From Shackletoniella antarctica (GTDB lineage Bacteria > Cyanobacteriota > Cyanobacteriia > Phormidesmidales > Phormidesmidaceae): a DNA stretch of 58,071 nucleotides. The notes under the pieces are model-generated. The model saw nothing but the letters and a program-made list of their open reading frames with translations, was not told where the DNA came from and did not search any database. The translations under genes were made by a program, and so were the position numbers. Of the stretch, positions 1-7,617 are shown piece after piece. Numbering within the stretch: position 1 is the stretch's first letter; each line of letters begins with the position of its first letter. Location: assembly GCA_003241845.1 (NCBI GenBank), contig QBMN01000004.1, forward strand, positions 1 through 58,071, in the 5' to 3' direction.

Positions 1-14
1 CCCCTCACCACCCC

Positions 15-2069
15 TCACCACCGCTCCACCCTCACCACCTCCGTCCAGGTAAACTCATTCGGGCTGCGCTTCACCAGCGGGTAGCTGCGCCCATAGCGCT
101 CCATCTCTTCCAGCTCCGCATCCGCCTTAGCGGTGTGGTAGACCAGCACATACTCCGCCCCCACCGCCGGTTCCATCTCCCGCTCCACCTCATTGAGCCA
201 CTGGGTCTTGCTCACCAGCACCACCAGCTGATCCGCCAGGGTGGTAATTGCCTCGGCAATGTTGCTGCGGTTCCCCGAGTCCAGACTGCCAAAGGGTGAA
301 TCCATCACAATCGGAAAGCCGCCCCCGTCTAGCCCAATCGTCGAGTGCTTCTTGCTCCAGTAGCGCACCCGCTCGATCACGCTGCCAATAAAGGCCAGAC
401 TGAGAATCTGGTTTTGCCCCGTCGAGGCCGCCACGGTCGCCTCACCATCCAGGTTTGGGTCGATCAGCCGCAGCTCATAGTTCTCCGTCAGCTTCGGCAG
501 GTAGGGCGTAAACGAAATCTTGCGAAAAATCTCCCGCACCTTCAGCTCCAGCACCGCCCGAAACTTGAGATCGACCCGGTGCTTCACCTCATTTAGGCGG
601 GCCACCGCATCTTGGGCCGCTTCGATTTGCCGCTTCACGCGGGCCTGTTCTTTATCTTTAGCCTTGTGCGCCTTAATTTGCTTATCGACCTCCGCGATCG
701 CATCTGACCGCCGCTTAATCTCATCCTTCAGCACCGCATCTTCGCGGTGGCGGGCGGTGATGGCCTGCTCGGTTTCTTCGAGCCGCCGCTCAATGCCCTG
801 CACATTCACATCTTCATTGCCCTTAAGCTGGTCGCGAATGCCGCTGATTTGGTCTTGCAGGCGGGCAATGCGCTGGCGCAGGTTTTCAATGCTGGCCTGC
901 TCCTGGTCAATTTCGGCCCAAAACTCAGGGATCTGCCGCTCCAGGCTTTCCACTTCGCCGCTCATTTTAATCACGGCCTCTTCCACATCCTGCAAGCCCC
1001 CCTTGCCCAGCCAGGTCTCCACTTCCCGGCGGTTGGTGGTGCCAGCGGTGAGCTGGGCACCGCAAATGCAGGCTGCTTGGTCGAGCAGATCTTGCACAAA
1101 CTGGCGCTTAATGCCCGCAGGTAGCTCGCCCTTGCGCCGCAGGTCGGCGGCTAGATCCTTAAATTGAGTAATGGTATCGCCCAAAAACACCATATAGCCC
1201 CGCGACGAAATGGTGCGCCGCAGGCGGTCTTCGCTGCGCCCGAGCAGTTGCTCTTGGTTTTCCATTTCATCTTGCAGAGCTTTGCGCCGCTCCTGGATTT
1301 CCTTAACGCTGGCTAAATCCATTAGCTGGGCGTTGTACCGCTGCTTCAGGTCTTCCTGATCCAGCAGATCCTGCACGATCGCCTCGCGGCGGGTTTCTTT
1401 TTGGGTCTTTTCCTCTTCTAGTCCGGTTTTCTCAGACACCAGCCGCTTGGTTTCGGTGTCGCCAATGTCCCGGAGTTCTTTCTCTAGCTGTTTGCGGGCG
1501 TAGTCGAGGTGGTTGATGCCCCGCTCCAGCATTTCCACGCTCAAGAGAGTCTTAATGGCGGTGGCCATGTCGGCCCGGTTTTCGGTTTTGACAATCTGCT
1601 CAATGCGCTCCCCATCAAAAAAGAAGTAGCGGTGCAGGCTACTGGGCAGCACGCTGCCAATGGCATCTTCAATATCGTCTTTTTCTGGAACCAGCTTGCC
1701 GTTGATTTTGAGCTGCAATACGCTGGGTTCTTCCAGAATTTTTCCAGCGGAGTCTTTTTGGGCCACGCAGGAGCGCCGCGCCTGATATTCTTTGCCGTTG
1801 TGCTCAAACAGCACCTCGGCCCAGCACTCCACGAGGCTGCCCACCGGCACTTCTCCCAGGGCGCGGTTGTTGACCAGCGGGCCAGGGGCAAAGGCAGGGC
1901 TGCGCTGGTTGTAGAGCACCCAGGTAAACCCATTCAGCAGCGTGGTTTTGCCCGCCCCATTGTTGCCGTGGATGACGGTGACGCTGCGACCGCCCTGGTG
2001 GGCTAGATCGAGGGCGACCTCGCCCCAAAACTGCCGAAAGTTAAACAGCTTCAGCGATAGCAGCTTCAT
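15..2069 (-). CDS. dndD: DndD-like SMC/Rad50-type ATPase of a DNA phosphorothioation system
   Basis: This 684-residue protein resembles DndD, the ATPase that works with DndC and DndE to place sulfur in the DNA backbone. The N terminus (MKLLSLKLFNFRQFWGEVAL) leads into a Walker A motif, GNNGAGKTT, at about residues 36-44. The middle is a long coiled coil with a C-x-C at residues 334 and 336, like a zinc hook. An ABC-type signature (STGQNQILSLAF) and a Walker B stretch (FPIVMDSPFGSLDSGNR) follow near residues 560-600. The start overlaps the stop of the small upstream gene as ATGA, so the two are translationally coupled. The gene ends 14 bases inside the window edge, so partners such as dndC and dndE, if present, lie to the left. 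A generic Rad50-like ATPase is the main alternative. Confidence 0.85.
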   Translation of the reverse strand: MKLLSLKLFNFRQFWGEVALDLAHQGGRSVTVIHGNNGAGKTTLLNGFTWVLYNQRSPAFAPGPLVNNRALGEVPVGSLVECWAEVLFEHNGKEYQARRSCVAQKDSAGKILEEPSVLQLKINGKLVPEKDDIEDAIGSVLPSSLHRYFFFDGERIEQIVKTENRADMATAIKTLLSVEMLERGINHLDYARKQLEKELRDIGDTETKRLVSEKTGLEEEKTQKETRREAIVQDLLDQEDLKQRYNAQLMDLASVKEIQERRKALQDEMENQEQLLGRSEDRLRRTISSRGYMVFLGDTITQFKDLAADLRRKGELPAGIKRQFVQDLLDQAACICGAQLTAGTTNRREVETWLGKGGLQDVEEAVIKMSGEVESLERQIPEFWAEIDQEQASIENLRQRIARLQDQISGIRDQLKGNEDVNVQGIERRLEETEQAITARHREDAVLKDEIKRRSDAIAEVDKQIKAHKAKDKEQARVKRQIEAAQDAVARLNEVKHRVDLKFRAVLELKVREIFRKISFTPYLPKLTENYELRLIDPNLDGEATVAASTGQNQILSLAFIGSVIERVRYWSKKHSTIGLDGGGFPIVMDSPFGSLDSGNRSNIAEAITTLADQLVVLVSKTQWLNEVEREMEPAVGAEYVLVYHTAKADAELEEMERYGRSYPLVKRSPNEFTWTEVVRVERW

Positions 2070-2242
2070 TTCACCACGTCCTTGATGATCTTGAGCACGT
2101 CGGCTCGAATGCGGGGGCGATCGCTCGACAAATTCGCCTTCTCCAGCCGAATCACCTCCCGGATGATCCGCTCCACCTCCGGGGGAGCCGTAGTGATCGG
2201 TTCTTCAATGTCTTCCTGGCTGGGGTTTGGGGGAGGCGTCAT
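2066..2242 (-). CDS. Small protein coupled to dndD
   Basis: A 58-residue ORF begins MTPPPNPSQEDIEEP and ends LKIIKDVVK, stopping in a 4-base ATGA overlap with dndD. A longer reading from 2383 exists, but its first 47 codons run through the four-hairpin repeat and encode low-complexity proline/threonine sequence, so I chose the internal ATG at 2242. The second half is predicted helical and charged (PPEVERIIREVIRLEKANL). I recognise no domain. Coupling to dndD suggests a part in the same system, perhaps a partner of the ATPase; that is inference. Confidence 0.6.
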   Translation of the reverse strand: MTPPPNPSQEDIEEPITTAPPEVERIIREVIRLEKANLSSDRPRIRADVLKIIKDVVK

Positions 2243-2312
2243 GGTGGGGTGGTGGGATGGTGGGGTTATGGCCGAGACCGCCAGGGGAGGGGTCGGTTTG
2301 TGGCCGAGACCA

Positions 2313-2428
2313 CCAGGGAATAGAATTCCCTGGCTCATAGTAAAAGTCCTCCAAAGAGGACTGGAAAAACGGGTTGAGTCCACTTTAGTGGACTTCCGCT
2401 TTGAGCCGTGGGTTTTAACCCTCGGCTC
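2313..2428. repeat. Four-hairpin dispersed repeat, copy A
   Basis: Four palindromes follow one another: CCAGGGAAT/ATTCCCTGG, AGTCCTC/GAGGACT, AGTCCACT/AGTGGACT and GAGCCG/CGGCTC (extended by GGGTT/AACCC). The same order, spacing and linker words (GGCTCATAG, GCTTTGAGCC) recur at 24379-24497, where the stems differ but still pair. Just downstream, at 2430-2490, a further segment repeats the motif GTGGGTTTTAACCC. The element fills most of the gap between the small dndD-coupled gene and the helicase gene, which are both on the minus strand, so it would be transcribed if they share a message. Confidence 0.85.
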
Positions 2429-2499
2429 ATCGGGGTATCGCGCCCACGACCCCCGTGGGTTTTAACCCATGGCTCACCGGGTATCGAGCACGACCATAA

Positions 2500-4626
2500 T
2501 CACAAATCTAACAAGTCATACCGTGCTTGCAGGGGATACAGAATTTTACGCGCTTCTCCAGCATTCAGCGCCAGATCGGCAAATTCTACAAATCGGGTCA
2601 GCTCGCCGCGCAGCACCCGCCGCTCTATCTGCCAATATTCCCCGCCCAGATCCGGCGGCACCACCAGCATGTCAAACAGTTCGGCCTGGTTTTTGCCCGG
2701 CGATCGCCGCAAAATGCGCCCCCGCCGCTGGATAAACTGGCGCGGGTTGCTGCTGCTGGCTAAAATTACAGCGGTTTGAATAGCCGGGATATCAACCCCT
2801 TCGTCTAGGCAGCGAATCGCGACCAGCCCTTTGAGATGCCCTTTCTCGAAGGCGTAGCGCAGGTCATCCCGCTCGCCTAGGGTGGTCTCGGCAATGTAGG
2901 GCTCGACCTTGTAGCCCAGGCGATAGTTGAGCAGTTCCGTCACGGCTTCGAGCTGGCGGCGGCTTTCATCGGTGGTTTCATCTTCTACCGAACCATCGCC
3001 ACAGTAAAACAACGTGTGGTCGGTGTTGAGCCGGTTGGCCATCAGCGTTCTCAGCTGGGTGAGCTTATTTTCGGCGGTGCAAATTAGCCTGGCCCGCTCA
3101 AACAACAGTCGCTCTAGGGCGGTGTTGTCGTCCCTGCCGCCAATGCCCATGGCTCGCCCAATGGCTACCGTCAGCTCGGCGTAGCGATCAACCTCCTCAG
3201 GGGTCAGCTCGATCAAGATCGGGGTGTAGGTATACTGCACCAGCGCCCCCGTCTGAATTGCGTCTCGCAGGGTAAATTCTGGCTCTAGCACTGGCCCAAA
3301 ATAGTCAAAGATGCGCTCTGTACCAGCCTCATCAAAGTGGCGCTCTGGGGTGGCCGACAGGGCCAGCCGCAGCTTGATCGCGTCCGGTAAGCAACTCGCC
3401 AGATTTTCGGCCCCCAGGTTGTGGGCTTCATCGCCAACGATCATCGCTAGCTGGGGCAGAAACGACAGCTGAGATTGCAAAGAGTCTTGCCGCAGGGTCG
3501 CGTTGGTAGTGATGATGGTGACAAAGGGCTGTCGTTCGCCCAGCACCGCTAGCAGCTGAGCCTGAAGTTCACTCTGCCAAGTCTGTGCCCGGTCAAAGGC
3601 CAGCACGGGGTCGAGGTTAAATTTGCGGCATTCCTCCGCCCACTGGGTGACCAGATGGCGATAGGGGCAGACAATCAGCAGGGCTTTCAAAGGTTTGTTT
3701 TGGGCCGCACACTTGCGGTAGAGTTCCGCTGCGATCGCCAGCGCCGTAATCGTCTTACCGCTGCCTGTAGCCATCTTCAGCGTGCCCCGCCCCTGATTGG
3801 CAAACCAGTTTGCGATCGCCTGGTGTTGGTAGTCTCTCAGGTTGAGCCAAAAGGGTGTGATCGGCACCCCCGGCCTCGGCACTTCCGGTAGTGGTGTATC
3901 TGGCTCGTAGCGCTCATCCATTGCAGAAACTCTAGGTTCCTGAACCGGCGGCTGGGGCGGGCATAGCTTTAGCAGCGATCGCGCCACCGCCTCAGGGAAG
4001 GCCATCACCTCTACATGCTTCGTCTGGTCGTTCCACAAATCCTGAAAGTTTTTTGCTTTTTGCAACGCCCGCTGGCTCACTCCCTCATCCCAAGAGCAAT
4101 AGACATCCAGACATTCAAAGTTATCGATCAATGCGCTGGCGCTTTCATTGGCCGACCCAGCAAAGGCGACCACATGACCATCCCCATCCACAAAGATGCC
4201 CAATTTTTCGTGGTAAATGCCCCGCTGTCGCAGCGTCTTGGGAATCGCCAGCTTAATTTCCAGCAGCCCCTTACTCAGCAACCACACCAATACCGCCAGC
4301 CGATCTTGAATTACCTGGGGTAGCTCAACCTCCAGATCCCGTAGCAAAGCCGCCTCGACCGCCTGCTCCCGGTTCTTTAGCCCCTGCTCAATCGCCTTCA
4401 CATCTTCCTCCGATAGCTGGGGCGACGTAATCAGACGCATTTGCCCCCCCGATCGCACAAATGCCGTCAGCCCTTGGGCCACACAAGCCATCGAAGAGCT
4501 AGAGAAATAGCCAACTGCCCGGTTATACACCGTGGCCTGCTCCAGGCACGGAATGTAGAAATCTTTGACGATGTTGCACTCGCTGCTGCGATACTCGTCC
4601 TGAATCGTTAGATCCTTCAGGCTCAC
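2500..4626 (-). CDS. PLD-domain DEAH helicase, phosphorothioation-linked restriction type
   Basis: This 708-residue protein has an N-terminal phospholipase-D-like nuclease domain, with H139-x-K141 followed by a GSANES motif (about residues 139-165). A superfamily 2 helicase follows: Walker A with K291 (MATGSGKT), DEAH at 399-402, SATPER, and a C-terminal motif VI (QFIQRRGRILRRSPG). The layout matches the DEAD/DEAH restriction protein family found beside dnd genes. The expected role is ATP-driven cleavage of unmodified DNA, by analogy with that family. It lies upstream of dndD on the same strand, separated by the four-hairpin repeat. The start (MSLKDLTIQDEY) is the first ATG of the ORF. A generic PLD-helicase of another restriction system is possible. 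Confidence 0.82.
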   Translation of the reverse strand: MSLKDLTIQDEYRSSECNIVKDFYIPCLEQATVYNRAVGYFSSSSMACVAQGLTAFVRSGGQMRLITSPQLSEEDVKAIEQGLKNREQAVEAALLRDLEVELPQVIQDRLAVLVWLLSKGLLEIKLAIPKTLRQRGIYHEKLGIFVDGDGHVVAFAGSANESASALIDNFECLDVYCSWDEGVSQRALQKAKNFQDLWNDQTKHVEVMAFPEAVARSLLKLCPPQPPVQEPRVSAMDERYEPDTPLPEVPRPGVPITPFWLNLRDYQHQAIANWFANQGRGTLKMATGSGKTITALAIAAELYRKCAAQNKPLKALLIVCPYRHLVTQWAEECRKFNLDPVLAFDRAQTWQSELQAQLLAVLGERQPFVTIITTNATLRQDSLQSQLSFLPQLAMIVGDEAHNLGAENLASCLPDAIKLRLALSATPERHFDEAGTERIFDYFGPVLEPEFTLRDAIQTGALVQYTYTPILIELTPEEVDRYAELTVAIGRAMGIGGRDDNTALERLLFERARLICTAENKLTQLRTLMANRLNTDHTLFYCGDGSVEDETTDESRRQLEAVTELLNYRLGYKVEPYIAETTLGERDDLRYAFEKGHLKGLVAIRCLDEGVDIPAIQTAVILASSSNPRQFIQRRGRILRRSPGKNQAELFDMLVVPPDLGGEYWQIERRVLRGELTRFVEFADLALNAGEARKILYPLQARYDLLDL

Positions 4627-4810
4627 GCAGACTCCTCAGTGGTGGGCACTTACCGCAGTTTAGCCAAGCCCCACTACTGAGGATGCGCACACAACGTCTT
4701 GCTTAAATTTCTTTACACAATGTTTTAGAGCCTACGCCTTGGTTGTCCTAGTCCACAGGTATACGCTATTGCTCAAGGGGCTTCCACAGAGAGGCTTTGA
4801 CCGCATGAGG
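4627..4810. other. Helicase upstream region
   Basis: About 180 bases precede the helicase gene and should hold its promoter. The stretch is more AT-rich than its surroundings. I see no clear operator or RNA gene in it. Confidence 0.3.
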
Positions 4811-5038
4811 TCAAATATTCTGTTCAACGTAAATCAGGGCAACGCCAAGAAAGTCTGCTACTCGGTTCAGCTTCTTGGGGCTTAGCTAGGTAAGCCCAAA
4901 ACTACAGACATAGTTGTCATACTCCTCACCAGGACGGCTCCCGCTCCAGTCCTCGATGCTGATATCTTCTGCTTGAACTGCTGTCATAAACTGGGTCGCA
5001 GCAGTTTCGTCAGGCGTCACAATTTGAAATTCATTCAT
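4811..5038 (-). pseudogene. Small unknown protein interrupted by an in-frame amber codon
   Basis: From the ATG at 5038 the frame reads MNEFQIVTPDETAATQFMTA and onward for 50 codons to a TAG at 4886-4888. It then continues in the same frame for 24 plausible codons (LSPKKLNRVADFLGVALIYV...) to a TGA at 4811. The post-stop segment looks like ordinary protein, so this is probably one 75-residue gene with a single nonsense change. A genuine 50-residue protein is the alternative. I recognise no family. It sits between the helicase gene and the insertion sequence, a setting prone to decay. Confidence 0.4.
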
Positions 5039-5093
5039 AACCACACAACTATTTGATTTGGTTCTCTTGTACTATATTATCGCCCGAATAGAT

Positions 5094-5166
5094 CTAAAGC
5101 TGCCAATTTAGCCACAGGTCTTGCTCCAGCTCGCGCAGCAACGCCCGCTCGATTACCTGGTCACGC
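5094..5166 (-). pseudogene. Relic of a second PLD-helicase gene
   Basis: Read on the minus strand, this fragment encodes RDQVIERALLRELEQDL and stops soon after. It aligns with residues of the intact helicase at 2500-4626 (NREQAVEAALLRDLEVEL). The fragment ends exactly where the insertion sequence begins, so it is probably what remains of a paralogue cut by that element or by a linked deletion. No matching sequence is seen on the far side of the element. Confidence 0.5.
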
Positions 5167-6524
5167 CCCTTAGTGGTGCAGAAAACTCTATGGCAGTCTC
5201 AGAATGAGAACGAAACGACCTTGGAGAACTCAATGCAGCAGTCTAAGGCGTCTCGTTTGCGCTGAGAGGCGCAGGCGGGCGGTGGATTGCACTTAGGCAA
5301 CACTTGGAGGATGGGCAAGGGCAGTCGCTCATAGCAGAGCCGAGCCAGCTCTCGCAGACCCAGTTGCAGAAAACTCAAGCCCCGGTCACCATGCCAATCT
5401 AGACGAGTCCGTTGTCCAGCCTTAACCAGCATCATGCCCAACACCAGGGCAATCAGATAAGCGCAATCCAGCAGCATAAACAAGCGGGTTAAGACGGCCG
5501 CATCGCGTAAGCCTGAGTCAAGGACATTCAAGGCCGCTGACTTGTAATCCTTAAAATGAGGTTTCTCCTCCGGAGACGATTCGCGAACAATCCCTCCAAA
5601 GCGCTGGCCGTAGAGCGCAAAGGTCTGCAACGAGACCGCTTGACGAGATAACACAGCCCAGGTGCCGGGTGCAGCCGGCACATTAGCCGTTGCCAGGTGG
5701 GCATCAATATCACCTAACACCCGCACTGGCCCCACCAGATAGGCTTGTTCTGGGGGCGGAAAGAGGCTCTCTACCGATTGAGTTCGACCGTCGGCAGTAG
5801 TAACCAACAGGTCTGACTTCACCCGAATCGCCCAGTCCCACTGCTGTTTGTTCGACCAGCGCATCAAGCCCCCATGTTTCTCCTTCGGAGACGCTTCGCG
5901 AACAAAACCCCGGTCAGCCAGCAAGGTCACCTGTACGCCTGGGGGCAGTACCTGTTGAGCACGCTCCAAGACAGGTCGATACTGCTCAAAGCCCACCATG
6001 GCACTGCCATGCTCTAGTACCACTTGGGCCAGGGTAAACGAGCGGCCACCCCAGGCCAAGCACACCTCAATCAGACAAAATTGATCCCACAGCATGCTGG
6101 TGTCCAGCGTCAGTAGGATGGCCTCTCCGGCGAAGGCCGACAGCAGGTGACGTAGTATCGGTTCGTAATAGCGTTCCGCTGTAATCTGCGGATTATGCAG
6201 AAAGTAGCTCAGCCGTCCCATATGGGCACGGGCACCGCAGTCACGATGCGAGAGATAGGGAATCCACCGCCCTAGACAGGCCTCGCCGGACTATAATACC
6301 GCCGCCACAATTTCAGCAAACCCTTGCAGATGCCGTTGGTCTTTGGGCTGCACCCATTGACTCAATTGGTCTTGCAGTTGACGATGCAGGAGGGGTGTTT
6401 CCATGACACTGGCCTTGAGTTGGGGAATTCAAGCCTCTCATGAAATACCCCTCCTCATCCACCCTGTCTCACTTGAGACTCCTCACACAGCAACCCTTTC
6501 AGGACTTTTCTGCACCACTAAGGG
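5167..6524 (-). mobile_element. IS4-like insertion sequence with perfect 19-bp inverted ends
   Basis: The ends CCCTTAGTGGTGCAGAAAA (5167-5185) and its exact reverse complement (6506-6524) bound a 1358-base element containing one transposase frame on the minus strand. I find no convincing target duplication in the bases on either side (GTCACGCC on the left, TGTTTCTC on the right). The insertion may therefore be old or rearranged, which agrees with the helicase relic at its left edge. The transposase carries an amber codon, so this copy is probably not autonomous. Confidence 0.85.
5199..6404 (-). pseudogene. IS4 family transposase with internal amber stop
   Basis: The reading frame starts at the ATG at 6404 (METPLLHRQLQDQLSQW) and runs 37 codons to a TAG at 6291-6293. 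It then continues in the same frame through CLGRWIPYLSHRDCG and a long transposase body to 5199. Recognisable DDE-type features include LLTLDTSMLWDQ and TLLADRGFV. Restarting at the ATG at 6221 gives a 340-residue product lacking about 60 N-terminal residues. Two near-identical 28-base inserts inside the frame encode REASPKEK and RESSPEEK, which look like foreign repeat insertions. The gene fills the element between its inverted ends. Confidence 0.85.
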
Positions 6525-6531
6525 TGTTTCT

Positions 6532-6575
6532 CAACAGACTTCTTTATCTTTCTGTAAAGATAAAGAGGTCTGTTG
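6532..6575. repeat. 20-bp stem hairpin between the IS and arsM
   Basis: Arms CAACAGACTTCTTTATCTTT and AAAGATAAAGAGGTCTGTTG pair over 20 positions (one G-T wobble) around a CTGT loop. The hairpin lies 8 bases beyond the IS end and about 80 bases before the arsM start. There is no T-run on either side. It may be a miniature repeat, a regulatory hairpin for arsM, or a protective structure against read-through from the IS. Confidence 0.75.
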
Positions 6576-6654
6576 AGGCGTTCAGGCCAGGGCTGTTTTG
6601 CCTTGCATCCGGGCAGGTGACCTTACTATTTATTTTCTTTACGGTGATTCTCCC

Positions 6655-7617
6655 ATGAGCTATCTAGACTCTACGGCCCAGTTTTATGCTGAAGTGGCGA
6701 CTACTCCAGAGGTGGGCTTGTGCTGTGTGCAGAGCAGCCCTCTGGTGATGCCGGGGCTGGTGATTCCAGAGCGTATGCAGGCGATGAACTACGGCTGCGG
6801 CACCACCGTACACTCGGCAGAGCTGACCGGGCAGCCTACGGTGGCCTACGTGGGGGTCGGCGGCGGCCTGGAGGCGTTGCAGTTCAGCTATTTTTCGCGC
6901 CGTCAGGGGTCGGTGGTAGCCATTGACCCGGTGGATGAAATGCGCCAGGCGGCGGCTCAAAATCTGATCGAGGCGGCGGCTCTAAACGACTGGTTTGAGG
7001 CTGACTTTGTGACGCTGCTGGCGGGTGACGCCTTTGCCCTACCCCTGGCCGATGAGTCGGTGGATGTGGTGGCCCAAAACTGTCTGTTTAACATTTTTGA
7101 GCCAGACGATTTAATGCGGGCGCTGGGGGAGGCCTACCGGGTGCTAAAGCCAGGTGGGCGGCTGATTATGAGTGACCCGATCGCAACTCGCCCGATTCCT
7201 GCCCATTTGCAGCAGGATGATCGCCTGCGGGCGCTGTGCCTGTCGGGGGCGCTCACCTACGATGAGTACACCCAGCATTTGATCGGCGCTGGCTTTGGCC
7301 AGATCGAGGTGCGCGCCCGCCGCCCCTATCGGGTGCTCGACTCGGCCCAGTACGGTCTAGACGAGCATCTACTGCTAGAAAGCTTAGATACGGTGTCGTT
7401 TAAGGTGCCGATTCCCGCCGATGGGGCCTGCATTTTTACGGGCAAAACGGCGGTGTATACCGGGCCAGAAGCTTCCTTTGACGACGGGGCTGGCCACTAC
7501 CTGAGCCGGGGGGTGCCCTCAGCGGTGTGTGACAAGACAGCTAAAAACCTGGGCCGCTACCCCAATGTGCTGGTGACCGGGTCTACCTGGCACTATGACG
7601 GGGGCGGGTGCTGCTAG
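6655..7617 (+). CDS. arsM: Arsenite S-adenosylmethionine methyltransferase (arsenosugar type)
   Basis: This 320-residue methyltransferase has a Rossmann SAM-binding core: VAYVGVGGGLEALQF, then VVAIDPVDEMR, then the post-motif VLKPGGRLIMSDP. Cysteine motifs expected for arsenic binding are present (GLCCVQ near residue 22, NYGCGTTVHS, and a C-terminal GGGCC). Family members methylate arsenite using SAM and glutathione or thioredoxin, and in cyanobacteria feed arsenosugar synthesis. The radical SAM partner arsS is not nearby. I start at the ATG at 6655 (MSYLDSTAQF) because the upstream extension is unlike family N termini. The 3' end overlaps the convergent purK stop by four bases. Confidence 0.85.
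   Translation: MSYLDSTAQFYAEVATTPEVGLCCVQSSPLVMPGLVIPERMQAMNYGCGTTVHSAELTGQPTVAYVGVGGGLEALQFSYFSRRQGSVVAIDPVDEMRQAAAQNLIEAAALNDWFEADFVTLLAGDAFALPLADESVDVVAQNCLFNIFEPDDLMRALGEAYRVLKPGGRLIMSDPIATRPIPAHLQQDDRLRALCLSGALTYDEYTQHLIGAGFGQIEVRARRPYRVLDSAQYGLDEHLLLESLDTVSFKVPIPADGACIFTGKTAVYTGPEASFDDGAGHYLSRGVPSAVCDKTAKNLGRYPNVLVTGSTWHYDGGGCC

Noticed and set aside
2243-2383. N-terminal extension of the small dndD-coupled protein
   Set aside because: The extension is encoded by repeat DNA and is low complexity; the internal ATG is more plausible.
2313-2490. CRISPR array
   Set aside because: The palindromes near 2.3 kb differ from each other and are not regularly spaced by unique spacers; no cas genes in the window.
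2082-2779. Plus-strand ORFs through the Dnd region
   Set aside because: They run antisense to dndD-linked genes and across the four-hairpin repeat; shadow frames.
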